7,828 bases of DNA, taken from the NCBI GenBank assembly GCA_019090295.1, contig JAHRWG010000185.1, forward strand, positions 1 to 7,828, read 5' to 3'. Below, one piece after another: positions 1 to 6,448 of this stretch (position 1 is its first letter; every line of letters begins with the position of its first letter). Under the pieces are notes generated by a model. That model was not told the DNA's origin. It saw only the letters and a program-made list of their open reading frames with translations, and did no database searches. This stretch comes from Cycloclasticus sp. Lineage in GTDB: Bacteria; Pseudomonadota; Gammaproteobacteria; Methylococcales; Cycloclasticaceae. Position numbers and translations under genes: made by a program.

Positions 1-16
1 TGTGTATAAGAGACAG
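1..16 (+). other. Nextera/Tn5 mosaic-end adapter remnant
   Basis: The first 16 bases, TGTGTATAAGAGACAG, are identical to the 3' end of the Tn5 mosaic-end adapter used in Nextera libraries (AGATGTGTATAAGAGACAG). Genomic sequence should begin at base 17. This is library residue left by incomplete trimming and not a native transposon end: no transposase gene or second end is present, and an aldehyde dehydrogenase reading frame runs straight into it. Confidence 0.95.
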
Positions 17-461
17 GGGTAATAGCGGCAACGACACCCAGCGGCTTTCTAATGCTCATACTCAGCCTGCCCGGTGTGTCTGACGGCATGGTTTGCCCGG
101 TTATGCGACGCGCTGAGCCAGCTGCTGCACGTAGTTGACCAATGGTTTGGTTAACCTCAAATTGAGCTTTATTCATGGGCGAGCCGACTTCATCGATCAG
201 CAGCTCTAGGAATTCATCACGATCACGCTCAAGCAACTCAGCTGCTTTAGTTAGCATGGCCTCACGGTCTTTTGCTAAACATTTTCGATAGGTTTGAAAG
301 CAGGCGTGTGCGGCATCAACGGCCTTGTTAATGTCCGTTTCATTGGATTCTGCCGCTTTGCAAAATAGGCTGTCATCTAATGGGTTAAGAACATCAAAAT
401 ATTTTCCAGCAGTTGGCTTAGTTTCTTTGCCATCTATCCAAAGTTGATACGTTTTACTCAT
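17..461 (-). CDS. Aldehyde dehydrogenase, N-terminal part (cut by the window edge)
   Basis: NAD(P)-dependent aldehyde dehydrogenase superfamily. The frame starts at ATG 461-459, with a strong GAGGAG ribosome site 5 bases upstream (467-472), and gives 148 residues beginning MSKTYQLWIDGK. The opening follows the family pattern: a beta strand with 'WIDGK', then 'VLNPLDDS', helices rich in Lys/Glu, and at residues 139-148 'PLGVVAAIT', the entry to the Rossmann NAD-binding domain. The usual length is about 480 residues, so roughly two thirds, including the catalytic Cys and Glu, lies beyond the left edge and cannot be checked. It is last in the cluster, 179 bases after the second flavoprotein. By context it would oxidise the hydroxybenzaldehyde made by the flavocytochrome to hydroxybenzoate, the role PchA has beside p-cresol methylhydroxylase. 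The family call is firm; the substrate is inferred. Confidence 0.88.
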
Positions 462-592
462 GGTGACTCCTCGTTTTATTATTAATGAACGCGAAGGATT
501 GCTCTTATCCTTTTACGCATTATTAAGTTTGTTTTTATAATTTAAATGCCCCGACTAATCGTTCGTTAAGTCAGGAGGTAAGCCTTAGTGAG
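462..592. other. Intergenic region upstream of aldehyde dehydrogenase
   Basis: No gene is visible here. On the minus strand a weak sigma70-like pair can be proposed: TTTAAA (546-541), a 16-base spacer and AATAAT (524-519). This would let the aldehyde dehydrogenase be transcribed separately from the genes before it. An imperfect inverted repeat lies at 491-518: AAGGAT (494-499) pairs with ATCCTT (507-512) around a 7-base loop, and GCG (491-493) can pair with CGC (516-518) past a small bulge. It sits in the likely 5' leader of the aldehyde dehydrogenase. I cannot assign it to a known riboswitch or operator. Confidence 0.3.
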
Positions 593-630
593 TTGCTTAG
601 TCAGCATTATTAGTAATGCTGACTAAGCAA
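593..630 (-). repeat. Perfect 17-bp inverted repeat (stem-loop) after the second flavoprotein gene
   Basis: The arms TTGCTTAGTCAGCATTA (593-609) and TAATGCTGACTAAGCAA (614-630) are perfectly complementary around a 4-base loop (610-613). The stem begins 10 bases after the TAA of the 479-codon flavoprotein gene in the direction of transcription. No run of T follows on either strand and only 7 of the 17 pairs are G-C, so it is not a textbook intrinsic terminator. It could be a 3'-end stabilising or processing stem that lowers expression of the downstream aldehyde dehydrogenase, a factor-dependent terminator, or a symmetric protein-binding site. Confidence 0.8.
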
Positions 631-640
631 GGGTAAGGGG

Positions 641-2080
641 TTAGCCAAAGACGGCCTGTGGATCTAGCGCTTTTTTAACACGACCCTTTAGGTCTTTAAG
701 GCCTTCCATTGTCACTGCATCAACCGCGTGTTGCATGTCGGCATCTATCAAGCAGGCTGGGTAGCCTTGCTCTGAAAAGGCGGCAACAATAGTGGTGGTC
801 AGCTGACGAGCTTGCTCTAGTTTTTCAGCATCACCAGTCGGGTAAAGCACTTGAAGCTGATTCATCATGGTGCGCCAAGTGAGGGCAAATTGACTGATGA
901 TTTTTAGCCCGTTAGGGTTGCTAACTTGGTCAAGCAGATCATGCATGCTGATTGCATCTTCACCATCAATAGGACTAGCAAAATGAATGTTAATGCTAGA
1001 CATGCCATCAAGGTTTTTATTGATGGTGTTGAACTGGCCATTCATTCTTTTTTCGCGTTGCGCCCAGACCGTGTTGCTGGCGGTTGCATCGTCAAGTAAG
1101 AACTTGCTGCCTTCTACTTGGCCAAATGCACCGCTGACGGCTTGCCATAAGAAATCAACATTTGCAGGTAAGTTATATAATGCACCGTATACATTCCATT
1201 TGCCAAGCTGATGTTTGGCTGCTAAGTCGTCATTAGATGCAGTGGTGTTAATGTCTTCATCTGCAAATTGAATAGCTTCAGAAGCGGCAGGGGCAATGGT
1301 GACCGTATTGGGAACCAGCATATTGATTTTAAAGTCGCGCATAATTTCAACGGCTTGGTTCAACGCTGCCTCATTAGGTAGTTGAATGGCAAACGGCTTG
1401 TAAGCGGGTGCTTTTGGCATAAGCCAAACACCAACTTTTGTAACAATACCGTTGCTAGCTTGGGTAAATGTTCCGTCAACATAGGGGCCAAACCCATACT
1501 TGAACAACTGCCATGACTCACTGTCTGGCATCGCGCCCATGCCTGTTCTTATTAGTTTGCCATTGGCGAGCATTACTTCCATACCACATTGCATCATTAA
1601 GCGATCACCGTAAGGCGTGTAACCGTAATGACGGTTGCTGATACTGCCTGACACAGACTGTGATGAGTTTTTCTCAAAATCAACAATGAAAGGTATATTG
1701 TTGGCCTTAAGGTGTTCATTTAGCTGTTCATAGTTAACGCCCGGCTCAATAAGAGCGTAGGCCGCTTTTTGGTTGACTTCAATAATGCTGTTAAGCTTTT
1801 TCAGGTCAATAACAACAATATCACCTTTTTCAGGGATCGGTGCTGTATTGATTTCTCCAGGACTTAATAAGTTGAATAAAGAGAAAGGCTTGTCAGCTGA
1901 GTTGACTAATAGCTCTTTTAGCTCGTCCAAGTTAGTTGGAGTTACAACGGCAATAACCTCACGTTGACTATTGTTAATACGGTCAAAGAGAAATTGGTAC
2001 TCAGGGTTAGATGAGCCTTTTGTGACAGCTATATTGCTTGCACTGAAAAGACTGCTTAGGTTGTCTATTATACTTTTCAT
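641..2080 (-). CDS. Diverged VAO/4-cresol dehydrogenase-family flavoprotein, probable pseudoenzyme
   Basis: An intact 479-residue member of the vanillyl-alcohol oxidase/4-cresol dehydrogenase flavoprotein family. Residues 152-225 are very well kept (GYTPYGDRLMMQCGMEV, TGMGAMPDSESWQLF, KYGFGPYVDGTF). Elsewhere the active site has decayed relative to VAO. Tyr108 is replaced by Asn78, Asp170 by Lys137, the Thr457 position by Gln397, and the Tyr503-Arg504 pair by residues around Pro441-Cys443. The FAD pyrophosphate loop 'ISTGKN' of the neighbouring flavoprotein is 'NLLSPG' here. Only Tyr154 (VAO Tyr187) and Arg403 remain. The flavin-linking His is not aligned, though His366 lies one residue away. 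The C-terminus stops at 'LDPQAVFG', before the usual 'SPGKxGIW' tail. There is no signal peptide. The start ATG has a weak AGAG site and lies 9 bases after the subunit D gene. An intact frame with a conserved core suggests a structural or regulatory partner of the active flavoprotein. An enzyme with a new activity is possible. Confidence 0.8.
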   Translation of the reverse strand: MKSIIDNLSSLFSASNIAVTKGSSNPEYQFLFDRINNSQREVIAVVTPTNLDELKELLVNSADKPFSLFNLLSPGEINTAPIPEKGDIVVIDLKKLNSIIEVNQKAAYALIEPGVNYEQLNEHLKANNIPFIVDFEKNSSQSVSGSISNRHYGYTPYGDRLMMQCGMEVMLANGKLIRTGMGAMPDSESWQLFKYGFGPYVDGTFTQASNGIVTKVGVWLMPKAPAYKPFAIQLPNEAALNQAVEIMRDFKINMLVPNTVTIAPAASEAIQFADEDINTTASNDDLAAKHQLGKWNVYGALYNLPANVDFLWQAVSGAFGQVEGSKFLLDDATASNTVWAQREKRMNGQFNTINKNLDGMSSINIHFASPIDGEDAISMHDLLDQVSNPNGLKIISQFALTWRTMMNQLQVLYPTGDAEKLEQARQLTTTIVAAFSEQGYPACLIDADMQHAVDAVTMEGLKDLKGRVKKALDPQAVFG

Positions 2081-2089
2081 AATCTAGCT

Positions 2090-2323
2090 CTACTTGTATT
2101 GGGCAGGCGGCATGATGACCGGGTAGTCTTTTTTAGGGTCAATTCTAAAAAAGGCTTCACGGGTATCATAATCAATGGAAATGGCTGGCTCACAATCACG
2201 CCAAGAAAACTCACAGGCATTACAGTGAAAAATTGTCCAAACTAGTTCGCCTTGGGCGTTTAGCCCTTTATGCTCGGTGCGGATTTGATCATTGGCTGAT
2301 TGACAGCGTGGGCATAAGCTCAT
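2090..2323 (-). CDS. bsdD: Hydroxyarylic acid decarboxylase subunit D (BsdD/VdcD/ShdD-like)
   Basis: A 77-residue Cys-rich protein resembling the small D subunit of non-oxidative 4-hydroxybenzoate/vanillate decarboxylases (BsdD, VdcD, ShdD, about 75-80 residues). Two CxxC pairs, Cys4-Cys7 and Cys34-Cys37, form a probable zinc ribbon. They are followed by the family-like 'FSWRDCEP' (residues 39-46) and 'FFRIDPKK' (58-65). The ATG overlaps the end of the decarboxylase gene by 4 bases (ATGA) and has an almost ideal site, GGAGGT, 5 bases upstream, so it is translationally coupled. In the known three-gene systems D accompanies subunit C and is needed for full activity, though its exact role is poorly defined. 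Its presence is the best sequence evidence that the UbiX/UbiD pair here serves phenolic acid decarboxylation and not ubiquinone synthesis. Confidence 0.88.
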   Translation of the reverse strand: MSLCPRCQSANDQIRTEHKGLNAQGELVWTIFHCNACEFSWRDCEPAISIDYDTREAFFRIDPKKDYPVIMPPAQYK

Positions 2324-3801
2324 GACTTACCTCCATTTTGTAAAAGTTGAATAACCTTGGCTATTTCGTCAATTTCTGGGCCAGCCGGTGGGGTTACAAT
2401 TTTTGAATCTGAACCTAATTTATCAGGTGGCATAAAGCTGGTGGCATCAATAATTAAACGATGCCCTTTTCCTGCAATTTCAGCGGCTGGATCAATGGGG
2501 ATCATTGGCATATTAGGGATAACAATAGTGTCATCTGCACGGGTACGTGTTGATAGTGCCCACATTACTTCATTAAGATCGAAAGGATCAACATCATCAT
2601 CCACCATAATTAGGTTTTTAAGGTACATGGTCCCATGAGGTGTCCCTAGGGCGCGCATAGCAACAGATTTTGCAAAACCAGCAAAACGGTTTTTAACAGA
2701 AATAATTCCGGTCAGCCCGTGCTGGTATAAGGCGTTAACGGCAACAACTTCTGGAAAGTCTTTCTTAAGCTGTGCGTAGATAGGAGCAGATGTATTTAAC
2801 CCAATTAACGTATCGTGTTCTGTCCACCCGCGGCCAATATAAATATTTTCAAAAATAGGGTCGTTACGGTGTGAAATCGCTGTTATTTTAAACCGAGGGA
2901 TTCTCCTAGCGCCACTGTAGCTTCCAGGGAATTCTCCAAAAGGCCCCTCGAGTGTGCGGACACCATTCATTAGTTCGGCTTCAATGACCATTTCTGAGTC
3001 AGCTAGAATGTCCATTCCATTGCCTGATTTAGTCAGACGAAGTGGGCTACCCATCATTTGTGATGCATAGGCAAACTCAGACTCTTCGTAACCAACCGGT
3101 GTTGCGGCAAACATGCACATGGCAGGGTGATTACCAAGCATAACGGAAATTTTGAGTGGTACATTGTCTGCTTCAGCGGCCATGATATGGCGGCCCATAT
3201 CATGAGCTGGAACTGACAATAACGTGAACTCGCCCGGTGCTTGTACCTGAATACGGTAAATACCGACATTTTGTTTGCCGAAGTTATCAGGGTCCCGCGG
3301 ATCACGACTAACAACATTAGCCTTGCCGATATAAAAACCGCCGTCATATTCGTTAATGCGGTATAGCGGCAGTAACTCATACAGGTTAAAGTTTTCTGTA
3401 AGACGGTTTTGGTTAACGGGGGCATCTTCTGGTTCAATGAAGTCTAACAATGGCTCGTCATCACCCCAGCGCGAGATGATGTCGTAAAACAACTCTTTGA
3501 TGGTGGTGCCTTTAGGGTGGCCCAACAATAAAGCAAGATTAGTGAAGCTGCCATGAACACCAAGAACCAGTTTTTTGCCAGGGTAGCCTGCAATGTTGCT
3601 AAAAATAACAGCGGGTCCTGTATTAGCGTCTCGGCCTGCTGCAACAGCAACATTCCGAATATCAGGTTCTGGGTAAACTTCATCAGACCAAGTAACACAC
3701 TGGCCATTTTCCTCTAAAAACTCAAGGAAATCCCTTAGGGAACCGATACGCTGACCAACTTCTTTGGCTTTAGCCGATAATGGTTTTCTATCGTCATTCA
3801 T
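2320..3801 (-). CDS. bsdC: UbiD-family prenyl-FMN decarboxylase (hydroxyarylic acid decarboxylase subunit C)
   Basis: A 493-residue, full-length UbiD-family enzyme that uses prenylated FMN to remove, reversibly in some members, the carboxyl group of para-hydroxylated aromatic acids such as 4-hydroxybenzoate or vanillate. The catalytic signature EGPFGE is at 285-290, so Glu285 and Glu290 match Glu277 and Glu282 of Fdc1. 'NVGIYR' at 178-183 supplies the likely Arg183 (Fdc1 Arg173) and the metal-binding Asn178; His200 and Glu239/240 are candidates for the other metal ligands. 'GSYSGARRIPRFKIT' follows the motif as in the family. The protein is cytoplasmic. Its ATG shares one base with the stop of the cytochrome gene (TAATG) and has AGAGGA about 9 bases upstream. 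Subunit D follows directly, and the cofactor-making UbiX homologue heads the operon. Substrate is inferred: the VAO-type neighbours point to 4-hydroxybenzoate or vanillate, giving phenol or guaiacol. Carboxylation of phenol is a less likely alternative. Confidence 0.92.
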   Translation of the reverse strand: MNDDRKPLSAKAKEVGQRIGSLRDFLEFLEENGQCVTWSDEVYPEPDIRNVAVAAGRDANTGPAVIFSNIAGYPGKKLVLGVHGSFTNLALLLGHPKGTTIKELFYDIISRWGDDEPLLDFIEPEDAPVNQNRLTENFNLYELLPLYRINEYDGGFYIGKANVVSRDPRDPDNFGKQNVGIYRIQVQAPGEFTLLSVPAHDMGRHIMAAEADNVPLKISVMLGNHPAMCMFAATPVGYEESEFAYASQMMGSPLRLTKSGNGMDILADSEMVIEAELMNGVRTLEGPFGEFPGSYSGARRIPRFKITAISHRNDPIFENIYIGRGWTEHDTLIGLNTSAPIYAQLKKDFPEVVAVNALYQHGLTGIISVKNRFAGFAKSVAMRALGTPHGTMYLKNLIMVDDDVDPFDLNEVMWALSTRTRADDTIVIPNMPMIPIDPAAEIAGKGHRLIIDATSFMPPDKLGSDSKIVTPPAGPEIDEIAKVIQLLQNGGKS

Positions 3802-4235
3802 TATTTGTTTTCCTCTGGTGTGTAAGCGTTAGCGCTTTCAACAATATAGTTAGCTAGATTATCCAGCTCTGAAGTATTGATATCGGTTGGACGAAATGGA
3901 GGCATTTCTAATAAACCATCTCTAACGATATACTTAATGTATGCGGGCACTAAATCTTTGCGTTGACGAATAACGGCCAGATCTTTGCCACGAACAATTG
4001 CTAGCTGCTTAGTGGCAGCGTGTGCATTTCCTGGGTCGTGGCAGCCAGCACAATGGAGGTTGAAAATAACCTTTCCTGTGCGATTAGTCGCAACATAGCC
4101 GCTATCTTCTTTGATAACAGGTGCTGTGACGATGGGCTCGGGTGCTTTACTAGCGGTTGCTTCAACTTCTTTAGCAGGCTGATCGCAGGCCGTTAAAGCC
4201 AATAGACTTAAGGCGATTACAATGCGTTTTTTCAT
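3801..4235 (-). CDS. pchC: Lipoprotein cytochrome c, likely electron acceptor of the flavoprotein (PchC-like)
   Basis: A 144-residue single-heme c-type cytochrome. The heme-binding CAGCH is at residues 62-66 and the probable sixth ligand is Met111 in 'EMPPFRP', as in class I cytochromes. The N-terminus has KK, a hydrophobic run and the lipobox LTAC (14-17), so it should be lipidated at Cys17. Asp18 at position +2 is the classic enterobacterial signal for retention in the inner membrane. A Pro/Ala/Glu-rich linker (about 19-45) would tether the heme domain at the periplasmic face. The ATG overlaps the flavoprotein stop by 4 bases, with AAGGGG 6 bases upstream. In p-cresol methylhydroxylase, PchC takes electrons from PchF-bound FAD; adjacency and coupling support the same pairing. 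Known PchC proteins are, as I recall, soluble, so the lipid anchor would be a variation. Confidence 0.88.
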   Translation of the reverse strand: MKKRIVIALSLLALTACDQPAKEVEATASKAPEPIVTAPVIKEDSGYVATNRTGKVIFNLHCAGCHDPGNAHAATKQLAIVRGKDLAVIRQRKDLVPAYIKYIVRDGLLEMPPFRPTDINTSELDNLANYIVESANAYTPEENK

Positions 4236-5800
4236 GAGTTACCCCTTAAATTTTTTGGCCAAATACCTTGCTTACCTGGGGAAAGAATTCCATTCGGATC
4301 AAGCTCATCTTTAATGGCATGATGGGCGTCCCACAGTGAATTATCATTCCAAGAATAGGTGTTGGCTATTTGATCCATAAAGGATAAATGTGTGCGATAT
4401 TCGCCATAGCCTAAGGCCGCTGCCTCGTCGACTAATAGAGCAAACAAGTCATGCGCGCGCTTTTTCTCTTCGGCACTCATACGATTAAACATCAGCATGA
4501 AAATATGGTGTTGATCTCTCCAACCAATTAAGAACTCACCAATGTAATCGAAACCAAAGTCATGTGCACTTTTGCGAATCATTTCATACTGTCTCATGGC
4601 TGATTTTCCATCAGCCGCAGAGATAGGGGAGAAGTTAATGTGGCCACCGCCGCCAATCCAGTTAAGTAAACTGAACTCAGTCATGTTTGGCGTGCCTTTC
4701 ATTAGCTTGACGCGATAATCCCAGCCGGGGTCGCCTTTTCTGGTGTCATCATAATGAAACTTTGCGCCAGGAATACTGCCAAATGTATCTCTAATAACAT
4801 CCATGTTGTTTTTCATCATGGGGCCGGGGCCATAAACAGCACCGTAGTAATTCCAGATGCCCAAATCTAGGTCCTTAGCCATTTTTTTGCGGTGGCTATC
4901 AGGCATAGGGCCTTTGCCCGTGTAGTACTGGTTACGGCTAACCGACATGGCCGCTTCCCAGAGCAAATCAACCGTCATAGGGGCATTATGAATTACTTGA
5001 TTGATTCGAAGCGGAAGGGTTAAATCCGTAACCGTTTCAAGATCTTGCTCATTCTCTAGGGTAATCATAAAAGGTGTATACCCTGGAGGCTCAGGCATTA
5101 ACCAGATGCCCATGCGGGTGATGACGCCAAAGTTAGATTGGGTGAATAGGCCATCAATGGCAGCGCCTTGACCATACTTATACAAGCCACCAGTTTTGCT
5201 GTTGGGAGTTGTATCCATACCCGTTTCAACAACCGTGCCATCAGCCAGAACAACTTGCATGCCACACTGCATTAATAAATGGTCACCGTAGGGTGTATAC
5301 CCAGCACCATGTTCAGAAGTATTACCGACAATGCCGCCCCATGCAGGTGCCGCACAATCGATCCAAAGTTTTAAGCCTTTTTCTTGGATATAGTTGTATA
5401 AGTCGTAGTAGCTGACGCCTGGTTCAACGATGGCGTAGCCATGTTTTTCATTGACTTCAAGGATTCTATTCATCAGCTTTAAGTCAAGGACGACGTAACC
5501 TGGTTTACGTGGAGCTGGGCCACCATAAGCGAAGTTTTTACCTGTTGAAATAGTCCAAATAGGTATTTTGTAGGTATTGACAATGGCTAGAATTTTTTGA
5601 ATTTGCTCTACATTTTGTGGCGCAACAGCAGCCGATGGAGCAAAGTCTGCATCATTTGTCGTGTTATACGGGTCACGGTAGCTTCGAAGTTCTTTTACAT
5701 CGTCTAAGTAAACATAGTCTTTACCAACGACTTTTTCAATCTCTGCGATCGCAGCATTAAGTTGACCTAGAGTAATGCCCTGTGGGAGTGGTTTAGTCAT
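4232..5800 (-). CDS. pchF: 4-cresol dehydrogenase (hydroxylating)-like FAD flavoprotein subunit
   Basis: A 522-residue VAO/PCMH-family flavoprotein of typical length. It should oxidise a para-alkylphenol through a quinone methide that takes up water, passing electrons to the cytochrome. The N-terminal FAD domain includes 'ISTGKNFAYGG' (84-94); the cap and catalytic region follows. Against VAO: Tyr92 (Tyr108), Tyr168 (Tyr187), His387 in 'GGGGHINFSP' (FAD-linking His422) and Tyr468-Arg469 (Tyr503-Arg504) are kept. Asp170 is Ala151 and Thr457 is Glu422, so the acidic residue sits on the opposite face, the arrangement associated with p-cresol methylhydroxylase. The C-terminal 'LSPGKQGIW' is intact. 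There is no signal peptide, although its partner cytochrome must be periplasmic. The start lies 11 bases after the Tat protein gene, with only a weak GGA site. Substrate could be p-cresol, creosol, 4-ethylphenol or eugenol; the sequence does not decide. Confidence 0.9.
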   Translation of the reverse strand: MTKPLPQGITLGQLNAAIAEIEKVVGKDYVYLDDVKELRSYRDPYNTTNDADFAPSAAVAPQNVEQIQKILAIVNTYKIPIWTISTGKNFAYGGPAPRKPGYVVLDLKLMNRILEVNEKHGYAIVEPGVSYYDLYNYIQEKGLKLWIDCAAPAWGGIVGNTSEHGAGYTPYGDHLLMQCGMQVVLADGTVVETGMDTTPNSKTGGLYKYGQGAAIDGLFTQSNFGVITRMGIWLMPEPPGYTPFMITLENEQDLETVTDLTLPLRINQVIHNAPMTVDLLWEAAMSVSRNQYYTGKGPMPDSHRKKMAKDLDLGIWNYYGAVYGPGPMMKNNMDVIRDTFGSIPGAKFHYDDTRKGDPGWDYRVKLMKGTPNMTEFSLLNWIGGGGHINFSPISAADGKSAMRQYEMIRKSAHDFGFDYIGEFLIGWRDQHHIFMLMFNRMSAEEKKRAHDLFALLVDEAAALGYGEYRTHLSFMDQIANTYSWNDNSLWDAHHAIKDELDPNGILSPGKQGIWPKNLRGNS

Positions 5801-5811
5801 GTTTATTCCGG

Positions 5812-6396
5812 TTAAGAGTTTTGAGAGGCGCTAAGAGACCAAGACACTAAAAAATTGTGTTGCTGGGTATTAGGAACGGTCAGTTGGCGTTTAGTGGTGA
5901 TCATCGCTTGGTGGCTTTGGGGTAAGCTATGCATGTTTTTTGCCAACCAATTTGGCCATTGATCCGCTGCATTTTTCAGGGCGGTGGCTATTAAGTTTGC
6001 CGGCTCTTTTGGCGCGGTAATTTCATGGGTTAGCGTTTGCCCATCGTAAGAGTGGGTAGCAGAATAATTAACATAAAAACCATGGTCCTTTGCCAGTTGT
6101 TCCAAAACAAAGAAGTCAGAATCGCGGGTTAGCCCAGCAATATGCCCATGTGGGGATTCTTTGCAGAATTTTGTTAATACATCGAAGTGCTGACCAATAT
6201 CTAAATCAAGGTTTTCTTTTTGATCGTTAACTTGAGAGATAAACTCTTTAGCATTTAGCGCACGTTCATCAGCAAAAACAAGCAAGGGCTTGTCTTGATT
6301 GTTATCTAATGCCAGTTGAAGAGCGTGTGACGGGGTGGCTAGCAAAGCCACGTTTGAGGCTAATGCAGATTTAATAAAAGTGCGTCTGGTTAACAT
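5812..6396 (-). CDS. Small Tat-signal protein of unknown function, candidate export escort
   Basis: A 194-residue protein I cannot place in a named family. The N-terminus MLTRRTFIKS carries a twin-arginine motif (TRRTFIK, residues 3-9), a mildly hydrophobic stretch (about 10-21) and a probable cleavage site after Ala25 (SHA). The mature part of about 169 residues would be folded in the cytoplasm and exported. It has no CxxCH or iron-sulfur motif and no transmembrane helix; 'HGHIAGLTRDSDFFVLEQL' (about 84-102) looks like the most ordered segment. The start ATG is supported by GAGGAG 4 bases upstream. It sits immediately before the leaderless flavoprotein gene. The P. putida pch operon also has a small unknown gene, pchX, beside pchF; homology is possible but not shown. 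By analogy with Streptomyces MelC1, which carries tyrosinase out through Tat, it could escort the flavoprotein. Confidence 0.75.
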   Translation of the reverse strand: MLTRRTFIKSALASNVALLATPSHALQLALDNNQDKPLLVFADERALNAKEFISQVNDQKENLDLDIGQHFDVLTKFCKESPHGHIAGLTRDSDFFVLEQLAKDHGFYVNYSATHSYDGQTLTHEITAPKEPANLIATALKNAADQWPNWLAKNMHSLPQSHQAMITTKRQLTVPNTQQHNFLVSWSLSASQNS

Positions 6397-6410
6397 AAAC
6401 TCCTCTCGGT

Positions 6411-6437
6411 GTTGTGATTGATTCTTGTTGTGATTGA
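6411..6437. repeat. Short direct repeat, two copies of GTTGTGATTGA
   Basis: GTTGTGATTGA occurs at 6411-6421 and 6427-6437, a 16-base period, in the 52-base gap between the ubiX-like gene and the Tat protein gene. Direct repeats are the usual binding form for AraC-type regulators, but a 16-base period is not two helical turns. This may equally be a replication-slippage duplication. Confidence 0.6.
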
Positions 6438-6448
6438 GTGGTAGGACG

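Noticed and set aside
1..30. Native Tn5-like transposon end
   Set aside because: Matches the synthetic mosaic-end adapter exactly and lies at the contig edge, with no transposase.
513..541. Plus-strand TATAAT (536-541) as a promoter
   Set aside because: The -35 at the right distance (TTACGC) is poor and no plus-strand gene follows; it reads into the antisense of the flavoprotein gene.
987..1211. Plus-strand open frame of 74 codons opposite the diverged flavoprotein gene
   Set aside because: Antisense to a well-supported gene, with no ribosome site and no recognisable protein features.
1773..1967. Plus-strand open frame of 64 codons
   Set aside because: Antisense to the same flavoprotein gene; low-complexity Ser/Thr-rich product typical of a chance frame.
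2357..2638. Plus-strand open frame of 93 codons
   Set aside because: Antisense to the UbiD-family gene, whose reading is strongly supported by the EGPFGE motif and overlaps with neighbours.
3054..3707. Two minus-strand frames (127 and 87 codons) in another phase within the UbiD-family gene
   Set aside because: Shadow frames of the real gene; no ribosome sites or domains.
5209..5415. Plus-strand frame of 68 codons opposite the pchF-like gene
   Set aside because: Antisense chance frame rich in His, Gln and Cys with no supporting signals.
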